Shown here: in pieces, positions 1-4,526 of the stretch
How positions within the stretch are numbered: the first letter of the stretch is position 1
Layout of the letters: each line of letters begins with the position of its first letter
DNA from: an uncultured Tepidimonas sp.
GTDB lineage: Bacteria; Pseudomonadota; Gammaproteobacteria; Burkholderiales; Burkholderiaceae_C
Assembly (NCBI GenBank): GCA_937949455.1
Contig: CALEDU010000144.1
Coordinates: forward strand, 1-5,600
Direction of reading: 5' to 3'
DNA: 5,600 nucleotides
The notes under the pieces: generated by a model
Seen by the model: only the letters and a program-made list of their open reading frames with translations
Databases searched by the model: none
Told to the model about the DNA's origin: nothing
Translations under genes and position numbers: made by a program

Positions 1-745
1 CTGCCCCGATGCGCGGCAGTTCTGCGGGTGTGTTGCGATTCTGAGGGCGGCCCGCAGCCCGCTCGGCCGCCGTTACATACAGCCACTGCGGTGGAATATC
101 GGGGGCGTCTGTCTCCAACACCAGCGCCTGCAGCGGCAAGGTGGCTGCCAGCTGGCGCAAGCGCCGCGCGGCATCGAAGGTGACCGCACCCCCAAACCCC
201 AGACGCCAGCCCAGCGCCACAAAGGACCGCGCCTGCTGCAAGCTGCCATTGAAGGCGTGGACAATGCCCCCGCTCAGCGGACGACCGCGGGCGACTTGGG
301 CGCGCAGCCCCGCCAGCAGCGCATCGGCCGAGCGCCGCGCATGCAGAATCACCGGCAGGCCAAAGCGCTGCGCCAGCTCCAGTTGCGCGCGATAGAAGAA
401 TTGCTGACGTGCGCGCATGGCCTCGGAGCACAGCTCGGGCACGAAAAAATCCAAACCAATCTCGCCCACCGCAACCAGCTGCGGATCGTCGTGCCCATCG
501 GTCAGCATTTGCTCCAAGCGACACAAATCGTCCTCGGTGGCCTGTGGTACGTAGAGCGGATGGATGCCCAGGGCATAGGCGTCGCCCGTTTGGTGGGCCA
601 GGGCGCGCACTGCGGAAAAGTTGCGCGCCTCAACGGCCGGCAGCACACAGCACACGACACCTGCGTCCCGCGCCCGGGCGCGCTCGGCCAGCGCATCACG
701 GCCAAATTCAGGCGCGTCCAGGTGGCAGTGGGTGTCGATCCACAT
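1..745 (-). CDS. TatD family metal-dependent hydrolase, YjjV-like (C-terminus cut by window edge)
   Basis: Probable TatD-type phosphodiesterase/DNase, a cytoplasmic TIM-barrel enzyme that hydrolyses nucleic-acid phosphodiester bonds using two divalent metals. The reading frame is open from an ATG at 745 down to base 1, giving 248 codons. The metal-ligand motifs are all visible: DTHCH at residues 4-8 (His6, His8), VGEIGLD at 93-99 (Glu95), VILHARR at 132-138 (His135), IVHAFNGSLQQA at 161-172 (His163) and LETDAP at 210-215 (Asp213). The family is about 255-270 residues long, so only the last 10-25 residues should be missing. The GIHP motif near residue 60 and the SLQQA stretch resemble E. coli YjjV more than TatD itself. 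A weak AGG (752-750) lies four bases before the ATG. The gene is divergent from the SDR gene, 52 bp away. The family call is firm. The cellular substrate is unknown for YjjV-type members. Confidence 0.95.
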   Translation of the reverse strand, partial: MWIDTHCHLDAPEFGRDALAERARARDAGVVCCVLPAVEARNFSAVRALAHQTGDAYALGIHPLYVPQATEDDLCRLEQMLTDGHDDPQLVAVGEIGLDFFVPELCSEAMRARQQFFYRAQLELAQRFGLPVILHARRSADALLAGLRAQVARGRPLSGGIVHAFNGSLQQARSFVALGWRLGFGGAVTFDAARRLRQLAATLPLQALVLETDAPDIPPQWLYVTAAERAAGRPQNRNTPAELPRIGA

Positions 746-797
746 AGGGCCTGATTATGGTGTAGCCATTGTCCGCAACCGCTGCCAAAATGTCGGC
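746..797. promoter_or_regulatory. Short divergent intergenic region between the TatD-like and SDR genes
   Basis: These 52 bases must hold the promoters or leaders of two genes that point away from each other, unless transcription begins inside the opposite gene. On the minus strand a CATAAT hexamer (759-754) matches the -10 consensus in five of six bases. It lies only about 9 bases before the TatD-like ATG and has no convincing -35 box at 16-18 bp. On the plus strand I see neither a clear -35/-10 pair nor a Shine-Dalgarno sequence before the ATG at 798. The promoter assignment is weak and rests mainly on gene orientation. Confidence 0.3.
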
Positions 798-1580
798 ATG
801 AACCTTCGACACCTGACCATCCTCACCGGGGCCTCGCGCGGGCTGGGCCGTGCCATGGCCGAACAGTTGCTAGGACCACAGCGGCTGCTGCTGACCATCG
901 AGCGCCGGCCCGACCCGGCGCTCGCCACGCTGGCGGCGCGCAGCGGCGCGCACCTGGAGCAGTGGAGCCAGGACTTGGCTGAGCCGGTCGAAGCCGCCGA
1001 GCGGCTGGCCCGCTGGCTCGACACCCTATCGCCTGCGGGGCTGGCCAGCGCGACGCTCATCAACAACGCGGCTGTGCTGCCGCCAATCGGCCCGCTGCAG
1101 TCCAGCCCGGCAGAGGCGCTGTCGCGCGCACTGCGCGTGGGGCTGGAAGCGCCTATGCACCTGACGGCCGCGTTTTTGCGCACCAGCGACCGCTGGGTGC
1201 AGACGCAGGGCTGGAGTGGGCTGCGGCGGGTGCTCAATATCTCTTCGGGACTGGGGCGTTATCCGATGGCGGGTCAGTCGATTTACTGTGCGGTCAAGGC
1301 CGGGCTGGACCACTTCAGCCGTTGCACCGCGCTGGACGAAGCCCGCCGCCCACATGGGGCGCGCATCGTCTCGCTGGCGCCAGGCGTCATCGACACGGAT
1401 ATGCAGGCTCAGATGCGCGCCGGGGATCCGGCGGGCTTTCCGGACCGGGAACGCTTCGTGCAGCTGCACGCCCAAGGGCAGCTCACACCGGCGCATCTGG
1501 CGGCAAGCCGGGTACTCGCCTGGTTGGAGCGGCCGGATTTCGGTGATCCGTGCGTGGCCGATGTGCGCAACACCGGCTAG
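798..1580 (+). CDS. SDR family NAD(P)-dependent oxidoreductase
   Basis: A classical-type short-chain dehydrogenase/reductase of 260 residues, the usual single-domain Rossmann length. Visible motifs are the TGASRGLG cofactor loop at residues 10-17, LINNAA at 88-92 (the NNAG position), NISS at 147-150 with Ser150 as the likely catalytic serine, and YCAVK at 163-167 with Tyr163 and Lys167. The LAPGVIDTDM segment at 193-202 is the usual PG motif after the active site. The Asn of the Asn-Ser-Tyr-Lys tetrad is normally in a 'vNl' motif, but here the matching stretch reads RVGLEAP (113-119), so Gly115 appears to replace it. The overall pattern resembles sepiapterin-reductase/benzil-reductase-like SDRs, and the substrate cannot be read from sequence. 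The frame is open upstream to 621, but 798 is the ATG that puts the cofactor loop at the normal distance from the N-terminus. There is no clear Shine-Dalgarno. No partner gene is co-directional. Confidence 0.92.
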   Translation: MNLRHLTILTGASRGLGRAMAEQLLGPQRLLLTIERRPDPALATLAARSGAHLEQWSQDLAEPVEAAERLARWLDTLSPAGLASATLINNAAVLPPIGPLQSSPAEALSRALRVGLEAPMHLTAAFLRTSDRWVQTQGWSGLRRVLNISSGLGRYPMAGQSIYCAVKAGLDHFSRCTALDEARRPHGARIVSLAPGVIDTDMQAQMRAGDPAGFPDRERFVQLHAQGQLTPAHLAASRVLAWLERPDFGDPCVADVRNTG

Positions 1581-1627
1581 GCCATGCGCAGTCTGACCTT
1601 CGCGCGGGTCCGGATCCATCGCCCCGA
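1581..1627. other. Convergent intergenic gap, no recognisable terminator
   Basis: This 47-bp gap separates the stop codons of the SDR gene and the dioxygenase gene, which face each other. I looked for a GC-rich stem followed by a T run on either strand and found none. The only symmetry is the short BamHI-type palindrome GGATCC, too small to act as a terminator. Transcription from the two sides may therefore overlap here or stop by Rho. Confidence 0.5.
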
Positions 1628-2368
1628 TCAATCACCCAAAAAGCCGCCGGCTCGATAGGTCAACACCAGGGTATCGCGCCAACCGAGCTCGCCCTCGGTC
1701 TGCGGTTGGATGGGTGTGGTCTCGTGGATGACGCGCGCATCGTCCAGCAACAGCACGGACCACGGCTCGGTCAGTGTGAAGCGCTGGCCGTTGGGGCCAT
1801 CGGCCTCGAACACGCGGCTCTCACCCCCTTTGATGGCATGGCGGCTGACCAAAAAAACCGCCACCAGATCGACGCCGTCGCGGTGCGCGCCCTCGGGTGT
1901 GGGGCGGCCAATGCCCCCGGTGGTGTCGATGCGGAAGGGGTGCGCCTCCACATACCAGGGCTGCGCGCCTTTGAGGGTGGACGCCACAGCCCCGGTGCGC
2001 TGCAGCAGCCGTGTCCACGCCGGCTGGGCAACCAGGGTGTCACTGAGCGGAGCAAACCAACGCCGCATGCCCCCGTGCAAGGCGTTGTATTCCACCGGTT
2101 GGTAGTGGGGCCGCGCGGGCATGGGGCGCACGGCGTCGCCCTCGACGACGTAGCAGCCGTGCCGACGCCGGCGGTAGCGGCCCCCGTCCTTGAGATAGCG
2201 ATCCGGCGGCAGGTCGTCCCAGGCGGGTTGCAGAGCCGTCAGGGCGGGGGCGTCCAGCCCCAGCCAGGCCCGCACCGCCGCCGCGCCAAGCACCGCATAC
2301 CCCTGGCGAGCGAGGGTGGCGTCGAGTTGCTCAGCGGCAACGGCGGGCGGATCGAAGTGCGCAATCAT
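1628..2368 (-). CDS. 2OG-Fe dioxygenase family protein (amino-acid-hydroxylase type)
   Basis: A 246-residue soluble protein of the 2OG-Fe dioxygenase family (Pfam 2OG-Fe_Oxy_2), which includes Bacillus L-isoleucine 4-hydroxylase and the BsmA-type proteins. Such enzymes couple oxidative decarboxylation of 2-oxoglutarate to hydroxylation of a substrate, often a free aliphatic amino acid. The HxD...H iron triad is visible: His162 and Asp164 in GAHRDG (160-165), and His215 in VIHETTP (213-219). Arg231 in GWRDTLVLTYR (229-239) is the probable 2-oxoglutarate carboxylate anchor. The family-typical stretches QPVEYNALHGG (90-100) and HPFRIDTTGG (143-152) lie in the expected order, so the protein is full length. 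The ATG at 2368 is the only reasonable start, and no clear Shine-Dalgarno precedes it. The gene is monocistronic, divergent from the DUF2189 gene and convergent with the SDR gene. The family is confident. The substrate is unknown. Confidence 0.93.
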   Translation of the reverse strand: MIAHFDPPAVAAEQLDATLARQGYAVLGAAAVRAWLGLDAPALTALQPAWDDLPPDRYLKDGGRYRRRRHGCYVVEGDAVRPMPARPHYQPVEYNALHGGMRRWFAPLSDTLVAQPAWTRLLQRTGAVASTLKGAQPWYVEAHPFRIDTTGGIGRPTPEGAHRDGVDLVAVFLVSRHAIKGGESRVFEADGPNGQRFTLTEPWSVLLLDDARVIHETTPIQPQTEGELGWRDTLVLTYRAGGFLGD

Positions 2369-2504
2369 GGTGCAGCAAGTGTAGCCGGCCCGCTCGGCAC
2401 GCTTGCGGGTAAACGCTATGGACTCCCCCGCCTGAGCGGTTTATGGTTGGGTTTGACAAAAATCAATTGGCAACCACCCACAACCCGTCGCGGAGGGAAA
2501 TCCC
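2369..2504. promoter_or_regulatory. Divergent promoter region between the dioxygenase and DUF2189 genes
   Basis: This 136-bp region is locally AT-richer than its surroundings. On the plus strand a perfect TTGACA (2453-2458) could be the -35 box for the DUF2189 gene. The bases 16-20 bp downstream (around ACCCACAAC) make a poor -10, so the promoter is only tentative. An imperfect inverted repeat, TAAACGCT (2410-2417) and AGCGGTTTA (2435-2443), with one unpaired base and a 17-base spacer, could be an operator or a hairpin. The dioxygenase side has only TACACT (2383-2378, minus strand) as a weak -10-like element very close to its start codon. Confidence 0.4.
2492..2497 (+). promoter_or_regulatory. 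Strong Shine-Dalgarno for the DUF2189 gene
   Basis: GGAGGG lies seven bases before the ATG at 2505 and is the clearest ribosome binding site in the window. It fixes the start of the membrane-protein gene. The bases GGGAAATCCC (2495-2504) between the site and the start codon are self-complementary at their ends, but the two-base loop makes a real hairpin unlikely. Confidence 0.75.
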
Positions 2505-3347
2505 ATGGCTGCAACCCACCCCGAATCGACCGAAACCCATCCCCATGACACGAACCGCCCTGATGACGAGGCGAAGCGGGAGTCGGTTTTTTCGCTGCCG
2601 CTGGCTTCGCTGAGCCCGGGCGATCCGCTGCGCTGGCTGGCGCGCGGCTGGCGGGACTTTCGGGCCTGTCCACGCATCGGGCTGTTTTACGGGGCGTGCT
2701 TTGCGTTGATGGGACAGGCGTTGTGGCAGGCTTTTCAGCATGCCCCGGCCTACGTGCTGGCACTGAGCGCGGGCTTTTTGCTCTTGGGCCCGTTCCTGGC
2801 GCTGGGCTTGTATGACGCCAGCCGTGCGCTGGAGGAGGGGCGCCGCCCCTCGCTGCGCGCGTCGCTATGGGCGTGGCGGCCCACCCTGTCCACCATGGCC
2901 ATCTTCGCGGGAGTGCTGCTGATCCTGGAGATGCTATGGGGCCGCGCCTCGCTGGTGGTGTTTGCGGTGACCATGAACACCATGCCCTCCAGCGAAAACA
3001 TGCTGGCCGCGCTGCTGAGTCTGGACAACCTGGAGTTTTTGGTCACCTATGTGGTCGTCGGTGCCATTTTTGCGGGGCTGATCTTCGTCAGCAGCGCGAT
3101 TTCCATCCCCATGATCCTGGACCGGCAGACGGATGCGGTGTCCGCCGCGCTGACGAGTATTCGCGCTTGCCTGCAGAACCCAGGGGTCATGTTCCTGTGG
3201 GGCGCGTGGATCACTGGGCTGTGCGTGCTGGCGATGCTGCCCGCTTTTTTGGGGCTTTTGGTGGTCGGTCCCGTGCTGGGCCACGCCACCTGGCACGCCT
3301 ACCGGCACATCGTGCCGGCACCGACCCGCAGCGACGTCACGCGTTGA
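2505..3347 (+). CDS. DUF2189 domain-containing integral membrane protein
   Basis: A 280-residue predicted inner-membrane protein matching the DUF2189 pattern. A hydrophilic N-terminal tail rich in His, Thr, Asp and Glu (residues 1-30) leads into a conserved-looking entry segment, DPLRWLARGWRDF (40-52). About six hydrophobic segments follow, at roughly 57-77, 83-104, 129-149, 178-203, 227-247 and 249-264. GFLLLGPFLALGLYDASR (90-107) is the most family-like stretch. The loop at 105-127 is basic, consistent with a cytoplasmic side. There is no signal peptide and no catalytic motif. The biochemical role of DUF2189 proteins is not established, so I assign none. The start at 2505 is supported by a strong GGAGGG site. 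The last 11 bases overlap the end of the convergent acrylyl-CoA reductase gene. Confidence 0.88.
   Translation: MAATHPESTETHPHDTNRPDDEAKRESVFSLPLASLSPGDPLRWLARGWRDFRACPRIGLFYGACFALMGQALWQAFQHAPAYVLALSAGFLLLGPFLALGLYDASRALEEGRRPSLRASLWAWRPTLSTMAIFAGVLLILEMLWGRASLVVFAVTMNTMPSSENMLAALLSLDNLEFLVTYVVVGAIFAGLIFVSSAISIPMILDRQTDAVSAALTSIRACLQNPGVMFLWGAWITGLCVLAMLPAFLGLLVVGPVLGHATWHAYRHIVPAPTRSDVTR
3302..3318. repeat. 7-bp perfect inverted repeat (GC-rich hairpin) at a convergent gene end
   Basis: CCGGCAC (3302-3308) and GTGCCGG (3312-3318) are perfectly complementary around a three-base loop, ATC. The element lies inside the last codons of the DUF2189 gene, and on the minus strand it begins 19 bases after the stop codon of the acrylyl-CoA reductase gene. 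It could form the 3'-end hairpin of the minus-strand transcript. No T run follows on either strand, so it is not a standard intrinsic terminator. Confidence 0.5.
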
Positions 3348-3351
3348 CGTC
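3333..3351. repeat. Inverted repeat carrying the stop codons of both convergent genes
   Basis: GACGTCA (3333-3339) and TGACGTC (3345-3351) form a perfect 7-bp inverted repeat around CGCGT. The TGA of the plus-strand DUF2189 gene is 3345-3347, and the TGA of the minus-strand acrylyl-CoA reductase gene is the complement of 3337-3339. The two stop codons thus occupy mirror positions in the arms. It could be a bidirectional 3'-end stem, but it lacks flanking T tracts. Confidence 0.6.
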
Positions 3352-4338
3352 CACGACCAGCCGGCCGCGCACCCGCCCGGCCAGGACGTCGTCGGCTGCG
3401 GCGATGGCATCGGCCAGGGCAATGGTGCGCGTCATGCGCGCGAGCAGTCCCCGGTCCAGTTCGGCGGCCAGCCGCTGCCACGCCGTGCGACGGCGCGCCA
3501 GCGGGGCCATGACGCTGTCGATGCCATACAGCGTCACCCCGCGCAGGATGAACGGCACCACCGTGGCCGGAAAGTCCATGCCCTGCGCCAGCCCGCAGGC
3601 CGCCACCGCGCCGCCATAGCGGGTGCTGGCGCAGGCGTTGGCGAGGGTGTGGCTGCCCACCACATCCACCACGCCGATCCAGCGTTCTTTCTGCAGCGGC
3701 TTGCCGGGCGAGTTCAGCGTCGCGCGGTCGATCACCTCGGCCGCGCCCAGGGCCTGCAGATAGTCCGCTTCGTGCGGGCGGCCGGTGGAGGCCACGACGC
3801 GGTGTCCGGCACGCGCCAGCAGCGCAATGGCGACGCTGCCCACGCCGCCCCCTGCGCCAGTCACCAGCACATCGCCGCTGCCGGGCACCACGCCCTGCGT
3901 CGCCCAGTGGGCTTGCAGCGCCATCACGCACAACATGGCGGTGTAGCCCGCGGTGCCGATGGCCATGGCGTCCCAGGCCGTCAGGCCAGCAGGCAGGGAC
4001 AACAGCCAGTCGGCCTTGAGGCGCGCGCGCTGCGCCAGCCCACCCCAGTGCACCTCCCCCACGCCCCAGCCGTTGAGCAACACGGTGTCACCGGGCTGAA
4101 AGCGCGGGTCGTCGCTGGCCTCCACCGTGCCCGCCAGGTCGATGCCCGGCACCATGGGGAACTGCCGCACCACCGGCGAGCGTCCGGTGATGGCCAGCGC
4201 ATCCTTGTAATTGAGGGTGGAGTGTGACACGCGCACCGACACCTCGCCGGGGGGCAAACGGTCGTCGGCCAATTCGGTCAACACACAGCCGTATCCGGCG
4301 TCGGTCTTGTCGATCAGCAGGGCTTGAAACACAGACAT
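3337..4338 (-). CDS. yhdH: YhdH/AcuI-type acrylyl-CoA reductase (NADPH), MDR superfamily
   Basis: A 333-residue zinc-independent medium-chain dehydrogenase/reductase that closely follows E. coli YhdH. The family reduces acrylyl-CoA to propionyl-CoA with NADPH in the cytoplasm, which removes a toxic electrophile and serves acrylate, 3-hydroxypropionate or DMSP breakdown. Shared stretches include LNYKDALAITG (42-52), FPMVPGID (60-67), LNGWGVGEVHWGG (88-100), IGTAGYTAMLCVMAL (127-141), the nucleotide-binding TGAGGGVGSVA (160-170), YGGAVAACGLA (241-251) and VPFILRGV (261-268). Zinc-binding residues of alcohol dehydrogenases are absent, as expected. The frame is open upstream to 4512. I chose the ATG at 4338 because it places the QALL motif near the N-terminus as in E. 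coli; the ATG at 4344 is equally possible, and neither has a good Shine-Dalgarno. No DMSP lyase, CoA-transferase or propionate gene lies beside it, so the physiological source of acrylyl-CoA is not shown by context. Confidence 0.95.
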   Translation of the reverse strand: MSVFQALLIDKTDAGYGCVLTELADDRLPPGEVSVRVSHSTLNYKDALAITGRSPVVRQFPMVPGIDLAGTVEASDDPRFQPGDTVLLNGWGVGEVHWGGLAQRARLKADWLLSLPAGLTAWDAMAIGTAGYTAMLCVMALQAHWATQGVVPGSGDVLVTGAGGGVGSVAIALLARAGHRVVASTGRPHEADYLQALGAAEVIDRATLNSPGKPLQKERWIGVVDVVGSHTLANACASTRYGGAVAACGLAQGMDFPATVVPFILRGVTLYGIDSVMAPLARRRTAWQRLAAELDRGLLARMTRTIALADAIAAADDVLAGRVRGRLVVDVNA

Positions 4339-4526
4339 CTCCATCAGAAATCGATCAGGGAATCCTGGCGCGCCGGGCTGCTGCCAGGGCAATCGGTCCA
4401 TGGCGTCACTGCGCAGCATAGACAGGGCGGGGCCCGCTCGCCAAGCACTGGCCTGTCCCGTTCGAGACGAGCACACCGTCACCATCGTGCCAGGCTGTAC
4501 CGTGCCAGCCAACTACCCTGTACCCT
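4339..4526. promoter_or_regulatory. Divergent promoter region between yhdH and the MFS gene
   Basis: This 188-bp region should hold the promoters of two genes that point away from each other. I see no confident -35/-10 pair on either strand. The structures that stand out are an exact 8-bp direct repeat CGTGCCAG (4486-4493 and 4501-4508, start-to-start 15 bp), a stem-forming pair CCTGGC (4364-4369) and GCCAGG (4383-4388), the 8-base palindrome GGCGCGCC (4367-4374), and a tandem TACCCT (4514-4519 and 4521-4526) directly before the MFS start. Small open frames across this stretch have no recognisable product and are not called. Confidence 0.4.
4486..4508. repeat. Exact 8-bp direct repeat CGTGCCAG upstream of the MFS gene
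   Basis: CGTGCCAG occurs at 4486-4493 and again at 4501-4508, separated by seven bases, 19 bp before the MFS start codon. Repeated half-sites at this position could bind a regulator of the transporter or of yhdH. Read on the minus strand each copy is CTGGCACG, which matches the -24 half of a sigma-54 promoter, but the -12 GC element is not at the right distance after either copy. Confidence 0.45.

Noticed and set aside
257..754. A 165-codon open frame on the plus strand opposite the TatD-like gene
   Set aside because: The minus-strand frame contains every TatD metal-ligand motif, and the plus-strand product is low-complexity and unlike any family I know.
790..801. A three-codon start-to-stop frame (ATG TCG GCA TGA) whose stop overlaps the SDR start codon
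   Set aside because: It resembles a translational-coupling minimal leader, but it has no Shine-Dalgarno and such short frames arise easily by chance.
755..1631. Two minus-strand frames (755-1237 and 1026-1631) opposite the SDR gene
   Set aside because: They are antisense to an SDR with intact cofactor and YxxxK motifs, and they show no domain of their own.
2495..2504. GGGAAATCCC next to the DUF2189 start, looking like a small palindrome or protein site
   Set aside because: The loop would be two bases, too short for a stable hairpin, and the sequence is explained by the Shine-Dalgarno plus a few bases before the ATG.
1550..2548. A 332-codon open frame on the plus strand opposite the dioxygenase gene
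   Set aside because: It lies antisense to a protein with clear family motifs and an intact iron triad. Its translation shows no recognisable domain. Long antisense frames are expected in GC-rich DNA.
2867..3619. A 250-codon plus-strand frame spanning the convergent junction
   Set aside because: It is out of frame with the DUF2189 gene and antisense to yhdH, both of which are well supported. Its composition (Arg/Ala/Gly-rich) is typical of GC-rich shadows.
4487..4508. Possible sigma-54 promoter on the minus strand (two CTGGCACG copies match the -24 element)
   Set aside because: The -12 element (TTGC-like) is not found at the required distance after either copy, so a sigma-54 promoter is not supported.
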